NCBI RefSeq assembly: GCF_027923545.1
Contig: NZ_BROH01000002.1
Coordinates: 1-64,000, forward strand
Direction: 5' to 3'
Source: Sinisalibacter aestuarii
GTDB taxonomy: Bacteria > Pseudomonadota > Alphaproteobacteria > Rhodobacterales > Rhodobacteraceae
Length of the DNA stretch: 64,000 nucleotides
This document shows, one piece after another, positions 1 through 7,107 of this stretch (its first letter is position 1; each line of letters starts with the position of its first letter). The notes under the pieces were generated by a model. That model saw nothing but the letters and a program-made list of their open reading frames with translations, had not been told where the DNA came from and did not search any database. A program made the position numbers and the translations under genes.

Positions 1-146
1 GCAACATCATCGAGAGGTTCTTCAACAAACTGAAGCAATACAGGGGCCTGGCCACCCGCTACGACAAACACGCCGAGACCTTCATGGCCGGCGTCACTCT
101 GGCCGCCATCCGCATCGCAATACGGGCAAATGAGTCTACGGCCTAG
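1..146 (+). pseudogene. IS5-family transposase, C-terminal end only (cut by window start)
   Basis: The frame starting at base 3 reads NIIERFFNKLKQYRG and ends IRIAIRANESTA-stop. The N-IIERFFNKLK block is the C-terminal DDE region typical of IS5-family (IS427-like) transposases. The TAG stop (144-146) lies in the flanking CTAG, so the element itself probably ends at about 142. Whether the upstream part is intact cannot be seen. It is a different element from the decayed one at 5447-6291. Confidence 0.75.
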
Positions 147-254
147 AGTTCTAGAGTTCTAGAGTTCTAGAGTTCTAGAGTTCTAGAGTTCTAGAGTTCT
201 AGAGTTCTAGAGTTCTAGAGTTCTAGAGTTCTAGAGTTCTAGAGTTCTAGAGTC
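143..254. repeat. CTAGAGTT tandem array, 13 units (copy A)
   Basis: Thirteen perfect head-to-tail copies of the 8-mer CTAGAGTT run from 143 to 246, followed by a partial unit CTAGAGTC. Each unit carries CTAG, a tetranucleotide that is normally rare in bacterial DNA and is the preferred 4-bp target of many IS5-group elements. The array directly abuts the end of the partial IS and is the left edge of a larger direct repeat (143-539 versus 6292-6649). Confidence 0.95.
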
Positions 255-539
255 GACCACTCCCAAAGCAAAATCAACAGGTTACACCCAACATCCCGTT
301 AATCTTCCGTTCATCCGTCAACGAAGTGTTACCCAGCCATCCCGGCCAACAGCCACCCTAACCGATCCAGCGCCGCGCCGGGAAGGGCACCACATTTTCA
401 CGCCCCGCTCGGCGCGGGCGAGCGTGCTGCCGCCACGCGCCGCATCCACAAGCGCGCTCAGCGGGCGCGGCGCGGTCCCGGTCGCCGAGACGATCACATC
501 GCGCATATGCGGGAAGCAAAACGCCTGCTCGGTCATCGC
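247..539. repeat. Direct repeat copy A (partner at 6356-6649)
   Basis: This segment matches 6356-6649 with scattered substitutions and small indels, by eye roughly 90-95 percent identical. The match stops sharply at 539, where the partner continues into the intact hypothetical gene. With the tandem arrays included, the repeated block is 143-539 and 6292-6649. The two copies flank about 5.7 kb that includes ychF, trpA and lldD. Confidence 0.9.
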
Positions 540-540
540 A
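318..540 (-). pseudogene. Truncated duplicate of the hypothetical gene at 6467-6964
   Basis: On the minus strand this encodes MTEQAFCFPHMRDVIVSATG and onward through LVDAARGGSTLARAE, the same as the C-terminal third of the 165-residue protein at 6467-6964. The N-terminal two thirds are missing because the repeat ends at 539. A small indel near the 3' end shifts the frame, so the usual ending (VPFPARRWIG) is replaced and the frame runs on. It is a non-functional remnant left by the duplication. Confidence 0.8.
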
Positions 541-639
541 GCACAGTTTTGTAGACCTACAAACACCAAAGGCCCCCGTAGGGACCCTTGTTTTCAGGAA
601 ACCAGTTGTTTGTTTCGAGTGCTTTGTCACCCCGCATGT
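540..639. other. About 100 bp of unassigned junction DNA between the repeat and the tRNA fragment
   Basis: This stretch is in neither copy of the direct repeat and does not continue the tRNA. It contains a near-perfect palindrome at 548-563 (TTTGTAG, AC, CTACAAA). No coding frame with family resemblance was seen. It may be the end of a lost mobile element. Confidence 0.5.
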
Positions 640-680
640 CCTTAGCAGGGGAGCGCCTTCGACCACTCGGCCACGTCTCC
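640..680 (-). pseudogene. tRNA-Ser(GCU), 5' fragment only
   Basis: Read on the minus strand from 680, the sequence has a serine-type acceptor strand (GGAGACG), the D-arm GTGGCCGAGTGGTCGAAGGC, and an anticodon loop CTGCTAA with anticodon GCU at 644-646. After CTAAGG the expected anticodon-stem complement, long variable arm, T-arm (GGTTCGAATCC-like) and acceptor complement CGTCTCC are all absent. The tRNA is therefore broken in the anticodon stem. A functional copy must exist elsewhere if this is the only GCU tRNA type. Confidence 0.75.
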
Positions 681-764
681 GCCGGCGTGTCTATTGGCAC
701 GGGCGGCGGAAAACAAGAGGGAAATCGGCGGGACTTGCGCCGCCGGGAGCAGAGGCCGCCGGGA

Positions 765-1862
765 TCAGTTCGAGTGCAGGAAATGCATCACATCGCCGTC
801 CTGCACCATGTAGCCCTTGCCCTCGGCCCGCATCTTGCCCGCTTCCTTCGCCCCGGTCTCGCCGCCGCAGGCGATGTAGTCGTCAAAGGCGATGGTCTCG
901 GCGCGGATGAAACCTTTTTCGAAATCGCCGTGAATCACGCCGGCCGCCTGCGGGGCCAGCGTGCCTTCGCGGATGGTCCAGGCGCGGGCCTCTTTCGGGC
1001 CGACGGTGAAGAAGGTTTCGAGATGCAGGAGCTTGTAGCCCGCCTTGATCAGCCGGTCGAGGCCCGCCTCGTGCAGCCCGAGTTCTTCGAGGAACATCTG
1101 CTGCTCCTCGTCGGAAAGCTGGCTGATCTCTTCCTCGATCCGGGCCGAGATCACGACCGCGCCGGCACCCTGTTCCGCCGCCAGCGCCTCGACCCTGGCG
1201 GAGTGCTCATTGCCCGTCGCCGCCTCGTCCTCACCGACATTGCAGACATAGAGCACCTTCTTGGTGGTCAGCAATTGCAGCGCTTTCCAGGCTTTCTTGT
1301 CATCCTCGGCGATCTCGACGGTGCGGGCGGGCTTGCCGGCCTCCAGCGCGGCCAGCGCGGCCTTCAGCAGCCGTTCCTGCTGGATCGCCTCCTTGTCTCC
1401 GCCGCGCACCTTGCGCACCAGATTTTGCAGCCGCTTCTCGATCGACTCCATGTCGGCGATCATCAGCTCCGTCTCGATCGTCTCGGCATCGGCCACCGGG
1501 TCCACCCGGCCTTCCACATGGGTCACGTCGCCATCGTCGAAGCAGCGCAGCACATGGGCGATGGCATCGACCTCGCGGATATTGGCGAGGAACTGGTTGC
1601 CGAGCCCCTCGCCCTTCGAGGCGCCCTTCACCAGACCGGCGATGTCGACGAAGGTCATCCGCGTCGGGATGATCTCTTTCGACCCGGCGATCTCCGCCAG
1701 CTTGTCGAGGCGCGGATCGGGCATCGCCACCTCGCCCACATTCGGCTCGATGGTGCAGAACGGGAAGTTGGCGGCCTGCGCGGCGGCCGTCTTGGTCAGC
1801 GCGTTGAACAGGGTGGACTTGCCCACATTGGGCAGCCCCACGATCCCGACCTTGAAGCCCAT
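765..1862 (-). CDS. ychF: Redox-regulated GTPase/ATPase YchF (EngD)
   Basis: A 365-residue Obg-family P-loop NTPase of typical length. Residues 7-17 hold the Walker A motif GLPNVGKSTLF. DIAGLVKGASKGEGLGNQFL near residue 73 is the G3/switch region. The coiled-coil insertion follows at about 130-200. The C-terminal TGS-like domain ends in GKGYMVQDGDVMHFLHSN, a strong YchF signature. YchF proteins associate with ribosomes, prefer ATP to GTP, and act in stress responses and translation control. It stands alone, transcribed away from the VOC gene. Confidence 0.97.
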   Translation of the reverse strand: MGFKVGIVGLPNVGKSTLFNALTKTAAAQAANFPFCTIEPNVGEVAMPDPRLDKLAEIAGSKEIIPTRMTFVDIAGLVKGASKGEGLGNQFLANIREVDAIAHVLRCFDDGDVTHVEGRVDPVADAETIETELMIADMESIEKRLQNLVRKVRGGDKEAIQQERLLKAALAALEAGKPARTVEIAEDDKKAWKALQLLTTKKVLYVCNVGEDEAATGNEHSARVEALAAEQGAGAVVISARIEEEISQLSDEEQQMFLEELGLHEAGLDRLIKAGYKLLHLETFFTVGPKEARAWTIREGTLAPQAAGVIHGDFEKGFIRAETIAFDDYIACGGETGAKEAGKMRAEGKGYMVQDGDVMHFLHSN

Positions 1863-2005
1863 CTCGCTCTCCTTGCGTTGGTTCGGCGCCTTCTAGGCGG
1901 AAATGCCTCCGCCCGCAACGCCCGCCGTGCTATGCTTGGCGTTCGGGCCATGGGCGCGCATCGGGTCCGGCACGTTCCGCTTCACCAGGTTGAAAGGCAC
2001 AGATC

Positions 2006-2416
2006 ATGCAGACCGCGATCTATCTGTTCTTCAGCGGCAATTGCCGCGAGGCGTTCACGCATTATGGCGAGGTTTTCGGCGCGACGCCGGATATCATGTC
2101 GGCCGCCGACATGCCGCCGGGCGAGGGCGTACCGGAGATGCCGGCCGATACGGTGATGCATGCGGCGCTCAGGCTGGGCGACGACTGGATTTTCGGCAGC
2201 GACGATCCGTCCGGCTCCACCCCGGCCATGGCCGGATGCAACCTTTCCGTCTCGCTCCCCAACGACGCCGAGACCCGGCGGGTCTATCAGGCACTTTCGG
2301 AGGGCGGCGATATCCGCCAGCCGCTCGCGCCGGAATTCTGGACCTCGCTGTATTCCGCCTTCACCGACCGCCACGGTATCCGCTGGATGGTGATGACCGA
2401 AAGTGCCCAGCCCTGA
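2006..2416 (+). CDS. VOC-superfamily (PhnB/glyoxalase-like) protein
   Basis: A 136-residue protein beginning [17 protein letters not shown] and ending in [11 protein letters not shown]. The spacing of the FSGNC..F..YG.VFGA block and the terminal [11 protein letters not shown] strand fit the PhnB/3-demethylubiquinone methyltransferase-like branch of the vicinal oxygen chelate fold. The substrate and metal dependence are unknown. It lies 58 bp upstream of trpA on the same strand and may share its transcript. A second VOC protein of a related type is at 37240-37698. Confidence 0.85.
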   Translation: MQTAIYLFFSGNCREAFTHYGEVFGATPDIMSAADMPPGEGVPEMPADTVMHAALRLGDDWIFGSDDPSGSTPAMAGCNLSVSLPNDAETRRVYQALSEGGDIRQPLAPEFWTSLYSAFTDRHGIRWMVMTESAQP

Positions 2417-2474
2417 GCCATTGATTTTCCGTCCGGCCCGGGGCAAACCCTGCGGGACCGACGGAGGGATCAGC

Positions 2475-3266
2475 ATGACTCGCATCGACGCAAAATTCGC
2501 CGCCCTGAAGGCAGACGGCAAGAAAGCCTTCGTCGCCTATATCATGGCGGGCGATCCGGATTACGCCACGTCGATGGAGGTGCTGAAGGGGCTGCCCGCC
2601 GCCGGGGTCGACGTGATCGAGCTCGGCATTCCCTTCACCGACCCGATGGCGGACGGGCCGACGATCCAGCTCGCCGGGCAGCGCGCGCTGGAGGCGGGCC
2701 AGACCCTGCAGAAAACGCTCGACATGGCCGCCGAGTTCCGCAAGTCCGACGACACGACACCGATCGTGATGATGGGGTATTACAACCCAATCTATAACCG
2801 CGGCGTGGCGCGCTTTCTGGCCGATGCGCAGGCCGCGGGTGTGGACGGGCTGATCGTGGTCGATCTGCCGCCGGAGGAGGATGACGAGTTGTGCATCCCG
2901 GCGCAGAAGGCCGGGCTCAATTTCATCCGCCTCGCCACCCCGACGACCGATGACAAGCGTTTGCCGAAGGTGCTCACCAACACCTCGGGCTTTGTCTACT
3001 ATGTCTCGATCACCGGCATCACCGGCGCGGCGGAAGCGCAGGCGGGCGATGTGGCCCCGGAAGTGACGCGGATCAAGGCAAAGACCGATCTGCCGGTCAT
3101 CGTCGGCTTCGGGATCAAGACGCCCGACGCCGCCGAAGCCATCGCCTCGGTGGCCGATGGCGCGGTTGTCGGCTCGGCCATCGTCGAGCGGATCAGCAAG
3201 GGCGACAGCCCGGCCGAGGTGCTGGCCTTCGTCAAGGGCCTCGCCGACGGCGCGCACCGGGCGTGA
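2475..3266 (+). CDS. trpA: Tryptophan synthase alpha chain
   Basis: 263 residues. The alpha subunit cleaves indole-3-glycerol phosphate to indole and glyceraldehyde 3-phosphate, the last branch of tryptophan synthesis, in complex with TrpB. The family signature [17 protein letters not shown] carries the first catalytic carboxylate, with the Asp of VVDLPPEE farther on. [10 protein letters not shown] and [11 protein letters not shown] form the phosphate site. The ATG at 2475 is chosen for the GGAGGG ribosome site 7 nt upstream; a longer in-frame start at 2403 would overlap the VOC gene. No other trp gene is nearby. Confidence 0.97.
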   Translation: MTRIDAKFAALKADGKKAFVAYIMAGDPDYATSMEVLKGLPAAGVDVIELGIPFTDPMADGPTIQLAGQRALEAGQTLQKTLDMAAEFRKSDDTTPIVMMGYYNPIYNRGVARFLADAQAAGVDGLIVVDLPPEEDDELCIPAQKAGLNFIRLATPTTDDKRLPKVLTNTSGFVYYVSITGITGAAEAQAGDVAPEVTRIKAKTDLPVIVGFGIKTPDAAEAIASVADGAVVGSAIVERISKGDSPAEVLAFVKGLADGAHRA

Positions 3267-3270
3267 CGCA

Positions 3271-3318
3271 GCCGAAGCCTTTCTAAGACTTCGGCCCGGT
3301 TTGTTTCAAATAAACCGG
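3271..3318. terminator. Bidirectional terminator between trpA and the ZIP transporter
   Basis: Two hairpins lie back to back in the gap between convergent genes. The first has the stem GCCGAAG/CTTCGGC (3271-3277 with 3289-3295). The second has CCGGTTT/AAACCGG (3296-3302 with 3312-3318). The T- and A-rich arms of the second can serve both strands. Confidence 0.75.
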
Positions 3319-3319
3319 G

Positions 3320-4096
3320 TCAGGCGGCAAGCACCACGTCGAGGAACATCATCAGCACAAGCCCGAAGATCAGCCCGGTTGTCGCCCGGTCCTGATGGCC
3401 GTTGCGGTGGGTTTCCGGCACGATCTCGTGGGAGATGATATAGAGCATCGCGCCCGCCGCGAAGGTGAGGCCCCAGGGCAGAAGCTGGTTGGAAACCGTC
3501 ACCGCGCCGGCGCCGATGAAGCCGCCCACCGCCTCGACCAGACCGGTTGCCGCCGTCACCAGGAAGGCCCTGAGCCGCGAATAGCCAAGCCCGATCAGCG
3601 AGACCGCCACGGCGAGGCCCTCGGGAATGTCTTGCAGCGAAATGCCGGTCATCACCGAGAACCCGTTGGTCGAGTCACCGCCGCCGAAGGCCACCCCGAT
3701 CGACAGGCCCTCGGGGAAATTGTGGATCGTGATCGCGATGACGAATAGCCAGATCCGCGCCATATGGCCGGGATCGGCACCCTCGCGGCCGGTCTTGAAA
3801 TGCTCATGCGGCAGCACCTTGTCGAGCGACCAGACAAAGAGCGCGCCAAGCGCAATGCCGATCCCCGCCACCGCGGCGGCGCCCACGACCGAACCGTAGA
3901 TCTCTTCCGCCACCGCGATGCCCGGCAGGATCAGCGAGAAATAGGCGGCCGAGAGCATCACGCCGGCGGCGAAGCCCAGCGTCGTGTCGGTCCATTTCTG
4001 GCTCATCTTCTTGCCGAACATCGCCGGCAAGGCGCCGGCGGCGGTCGCGAGCGCGGCGACGAGCCCGCCGAGGCTGCCCATCAGGATCGGTGACAT
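3320..4096 (-). CDS. ZIP-family divalent metal transporter
   Basis: 258 residues with about eight hydrophobic segments. The metal-site motifs on consecutive helices are HNFPEGLSIGVAFGG and LQDIPEGLAVAVS, the ZupT/ZIP pattern (H/Q, N/D, P, E, G). A cytosolic loop with HEHFKTG lies between helices 3 and 4. ZIP proteins import zinc and other divalent metals. The start MSPILMGSLGG at 4096 is preferred because it has an AAAGG site upstream; an in-frame ATG at 4174 would add a non-family leader. It converges on trpA. Confidence 0.9.
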   Translation of the reverse strand: MSPILMGSLGGLVAALATAAGALPAMFGKKMSQKWTDTTLGFAAGVMLSAAYFSLILPGIAVAEEIYGSVVGAAAVAGIGIALGALFVWSLDKVLPHEHFKTGREGADPGHMARIWLFVIAITIHNFPEGLSIGVAFGGGDSTNGFSVMTGISLQDIPEGLAVAVSLIGLGYSRLRAFLVTAATGLVEAVGGFIGAGAVTVSNQLLPWGLTFAAGAMLYIISHEIVPETHRNGHQDRATTGLIFGLVLMMFLDVVLAA

Positions 4097-4209
4097 ATCT
4101 GGCCTTTCGACTGTTCGCCGCACCTTCGAGCAAAGCCCGTGGAGCCGCAAGCCATCACTTGCGCCCGTCTGCATGGATTGGCAAAACCGGCTGAGAGAGG
4201 GAGGCGCCC

Positions 4210-5373
4210 ATGCCCGTCATCACCAATATCGCCGATCTGCACCGCATCTACCGCCGCAGGGTGCCGAAAATGTTCTACGATTATTGCGAGACGGGAAGCT
4301 GGACCGAACAGACCTTCCGCGAGAACACCAACGATTTTTCGCAGATCCGCCTGCGTCAGCGGGTGGCGGTCGACATGTCGGACCGCAGCACCGAAACCAC
4401 GCTGATCGGCGAGACGGCGGCGATGCCGGTGGCGCTCGCGCCGGTGGGGCTGACGGGGATGCAGCATGCCGATGGCGAGATCCTCGCCGCCCGCGCGGCG
4501 GAAAAGTTCGGCGTGCCCTTCACGCTCACCACCATGTCGATCTGCTCGATCGAGGATGTGGCCGAGAACACCACCAAACCGTTCTGGTTCCAGCTCTACG
4601 TGATGCGCGATCAGGACTTCCTCGCGCGCATCATCCAGCGGGCGAAGGATGCGAAGGTCTCGGCCCTCGTCGTCACGCTCGATCTGCAGATGCTCGGCCA
4701 GCGCCATAAAGACATCAAGAACGGCCTCTCGGCCCCGCCGAAGCCGACGCTGGCCAATATGATCAACCTGTCGACCAAGTGGCGCTGGGGGCTGGGCATG
4801 CTGGGCACGAAGCGCCGCCAGTTCGGCAATATCGTTGGCCATGTGCAGGGGGTGAGCGATCCGTCCAACCTCATGGCCTGGACCGCCGAGCAGTTCGATC
4901 CGCGCCTCGACTGGGCCAAGGTCGAAGCGATCCGCGACATGTGGGGCGGCAAGCTGATCCTGAAAGGGATCATGGAACCCGAAGATGCGCTGATGGCGGC
5001 GAAGATCGGGGCCGATGCCATCGTCGTCTCCAACCATGGCGGGCGGCAGCTCGACGGCGCGATCTCGTCGATCCGCGCGCTGGAGCCGATCCTGCAGGCG
5101 GTGGGCGACAAGGTGGAAGTGCATATCGACAGCGGCATCCGCTCCGGGCAGGACGTACTGAAAGCCGTGGCCCTGGGGGCAAAGGGCGCGTGGATCGGCC
5201 GGGCCTATATCTATGGCCTCGGCGCGATGGGCGAGGCGGGGGTGACCCGGGCGCTCGAAGTGATCCACACCGAGCTCGACAAGTCGATGGCCTTCACCGG
5301 CCACCGCAATATCGCCGATGTGACCCGCGACATCCTGCGCGTTCCGCGCGGGTTTTCCGGCGACTGGGCCTGA
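4210..5373 (+). CDS. lldD: FMN-dependent L-lactate dehydrogenase (alpha-hydroxy acid dehydrogenase)
   Basis: 387 residues, full length for the LldD/glycolate oxidase family. The FMN-binding active site SNHGGRQLDG is near residue 275, preceded by LILKGIM, in which K is the catalytic-loop lysine. HIDSGIRSGQDVLKAVALGA and IGRAYIYGLGAMGEAGV bind the FMN phosphate. The enzyme oxidises L-lactate to pyruvate at the inner membrane and passes electrons to quinone or cytochrome c. GGGAGG (4199-4204) provides the ribosome site. A D-lactate-type oxidase lies 3.5 kb downstream beyond an IS. Lactate is the most likely substrate, but other 2-hydroxy acids are possible. Confidence 0.9.
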   Translation: MPVITNIADLHRIYRRRVPKMFYDYCETGSWTEQTFRENTNDFSQIRLRQRVAVDMSDRSTETTLIGETAAMPVALAPVGLTGMQHADGEILAARAAEKFGVPFTLTTMSICSIEDVAENTTKPFWFQLYVMRDQDFLARIIQRAKDAKVSALVVTLDLQMLGQRHKDIKNGLSAPPKPTLANMINLSTKWRWGLGMLGTKRRQFGNIVGHVQGVSDPSNLMAWTAEQFDPRLDWAKVEAIRDMWGGKLILKGIMEPEDALMAAKIGADAIVVSNHGGRQLDGAISSIRALEPILQAVGDKVEVHIDSGIRSGQDVLKAVALGAKGAWIGRAYIYGLGAMGEAGVTRALEVIHTELDKSMAFTGHRNIADVTRDILRVPRGFSGDWA

Positions 5374-5446
5374 ACGCTCCGCGCGCCGGAAGGAGCGAAA
5401 GCGACATGTGGCGGGGGCCCCGGCCTCCGAAACACCTGAGCCCTAG

Positions 5447-6291
5447 GCTGAATCGACATTGGCCGCATCCATAGCATTGCGGATGCGAGGTGGAGGACGC
5501 TCAGGAATCATACGACGCGGCGGTCGAAGCATGTTGCGATGCGGCGGAAGTGTTTGTGCTTGTTGAAACATCTCTCGATCATGTTGCGGATTTTGCACGC
5601 TTCGAAGTCGTCAGGGATCCAACGCTTGCGGGTGGAGTTGCAAGGGATCACCGGTTCAGCCTTCATCTCCGCGATTAAGGCAGGCAAGGCATTGGAATCA
5701 TACGCCTTGCCTGCCAGAACAGGCAAAGGAGACAGCCCCTTCAGAAGGTCCTGCGCAATCGGCGCGTTGCCCCGGTGTCAGGAGCACACGCAAGGGTCGG
5801 CCACGGGCATCCGTTGCAAGGTGGATTTTGGTCGTGAGACCGCTTCGGGAACACCCCAGAGGCTGATCCCCCCCTTTTGACCTCTTTGCCCGTCGCCGCC
5901 TGCTGGTGCGCACGCACGAGACTGCTGTCGAGCGAGATATAGCTGTTGTCGGGGTCTTCGATCAGGTGCTCAAATACCCGCTCTCATACGCCCGCTTCCG
6001 CCCAGCGAGTGAGGCGTTTGCGTACAGTTTTCCGCTTGCCATAACGATCCGGCAGATCGTGCCACTGCGCAGTCGACCGCATAACCCACAATACTCCGTT
6101 CGCAAACAATCGGTTGTCCGTTCCGCTCAGACCAGGGTCGCCAACCTTGCCGGGCAAAAGCGGTTCAATCTCGCGCCATTGTGGCGTGGTCAGTTCATAT
6201 CGCTTGGTCATGTGATCGTCCCAGACTGCTCATCTGGCTCCCCATGAATCACACAAAACCACCAAATGTGAATCCTGAATGTCGATTGGCC
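5447..6291 (-). mobile_element. Decayed IS5-family insertion sequence, 845 bp, flanked by CTAG
   Basis: The element is bounded by CTAG at 5443-5446 and 6292-6295, the expected 4-bp target duplication. The two ends share the inverted 10-mer AATCGACATT at the same offset from the edge. It carries one transposase reading frame on the minus strand that is broken by frameshifts. The right-hand CTAG is the first unit of the CTAGAGTT array. Confidence 0.85.
5456..6211 (-). pseudogene. IS5-family transposase, frameshifted
   Basis: The N-terminal part (6211-5984) reads MTKRYELTTPQWREIEPLLP and onward with QWHDLPDRYGKRKTV, the DUF4096-type start of IS5 transposases. Farther on, other frames give LGCSRSGLTTKIHLATDARG, then AYDSNALPALIAEMKAEPVI and NMIERCFNKHKHFRRIAT. 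A TGA after FDRRVV interrupts the family ending FLSVLHLASAMLWMR. At least two frameshifts and one nonsense change separate these blocks, so no active product is made from this copy. Confidence 0.9.
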
Positions 6292-6363
6292 CTAGAGTTC
6301 TAGAGTTCTAGAGTTCTAGAGTTCTAGAGTTCTAGAGTTCTAGAGTTCTAGAGTTCTAGAGTC
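6292..6363. repeat. CTAGAGTT tandem array, 8 units (copy B)
   Basis: Eight perfect CTAGAGTT units (6292-6355) plus the same terminal variant CTAGAGTC as in copy A. The unit count (8 versus 13) is the main difference between the two copies of this block, as expected for a slippage-prone tandem repeat. The IS abuts its left edge. Confidence 0.95.
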
Positions 6364-6649
6364 GACCACTCCAAAAGCAAAATCAACAGGTTACACCCAA
6401 CATCCCGTTAATCTTCCGTTCATCCGTCAACGAAGTGCTACCCAGCCATCCCGGCCAACAATGGCCCTATCCGATCCAACGCCGCGCCGGGAATGGTACC
6501 ACATTCCCGCGCTCCAGCTCGGCGCGGGCCAGCGTGCTGCCGCCACGCGCCGCATCGACAAGCGCGCTCAGCGGGCGCGGCGCGGTCCCGGTCGCCGAGA
6601 CGATCACATCGCGCATATGCGGGAAGCAAAACGCCTGCTCGGTCATCGC
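6356..6649. repeat. Direct repeat copy B (partner at 247-539)
   Basis: Matches copy A through the shared non-coding segment beginning CGACCACTCC and the 3' end of the gene at 6467-6964. This copy continues into the intact gene, so it is probably the original and copy A the derived one. Confidence 0.9.
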
Positions 6650-6964
6650 CGCCGCGTCATAGGCCGTCTGCCCAAGCCCCATATAGTGCCGAAGCGAACC
6701 GCCCGCCCGCCGCAGCCGCGCCTCGAACAGCGAGGTGGCAATCAGGCATTCGTCACCGAGTTGGCGCAGGGCGCTGTCGGGCGCGCGGGCCTCAAACGCC
6801 GCGACGGTGCGGATCGTCAGCCGGTCGAGCCGTGGATTGTCGCGCATGAAGCGCGCCAGCGTGATGGCGATGTAATGGCGCAGGGTTTCGGTGAGCGCGA
6901 TCCCACTCTTGCGCATCCCCTCGCCCACGAACTCGTCGGCGGCGGCAACAAAGGCGTTCTGCAT
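6467..6964 (-). CDS. Conserved hypothetical protein (165 residues)
   Basis: No family was recognised. The protein appears mostly alpha-helical and arginine-rich, with the blocks LTETLRHYIAITLARFMRDN and AGGSLRHYMGLGQTAYD. There is no signal peptide or membrane segment. GGAGGGACGCC lies just upstream of the ATG and gives a good ribosome site. Its C-terminal third is duplicated at 318-540. The upstream neighbour is the ClC channel gene on the same strand, 143 bp away. Confidence 0.7.
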   Translation of the reverse strand: MQNAFVAAADEFVGEGMRKSGIALTETLRHYIAITLARFMRDNPRLDRLTIRTVAAFEARAPDSALRQLGDECLIATSLFEARLRRAGGSLRHYMGLGQTAYDAAAMTEQAFCFPHMRDVIVSATGTAPRPLSALVDAARGGSTLARAELERGNVVPFPARRWIG

Positions 6965-7107
6965 CGGCGTCCCTCCTTCTCGCGTGCTGTCAGGCTAGCA
7001 ACGGGACGGTGCGATACAAAATCAAATCGGGCGGCACGCGGGGGCGGCGTGCCGGCTGTTGCGCGTTTGCGCGGCGTCTCGGGGGCGGTTTGCCCGCGGA
7101 AGCGGCG

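Noticed and set aside
246-258. TCTAGAGTCGACC at the end of both tandem arrays, like a cloning polylinker
   Set aside because: The XbaI-like part is just the CTAGAGTT repeat, the match stops after 13 bp, it occurs in both genomic copies with matching flanks, and no other vector sequence is visible.
590-680. Complete tRNA-Ser gene
   Set aside because: The variable arm, T-arm and 3' acceptor strand cannot be found; only a 41-nt 5' part fits.
588-2156. 522-residue plus-strand frame opposite ychF
   Set aside because: It is antisense to a well-supported gene and has the His/Arg/Gly-rich composition of a GC-rich shadow frame.
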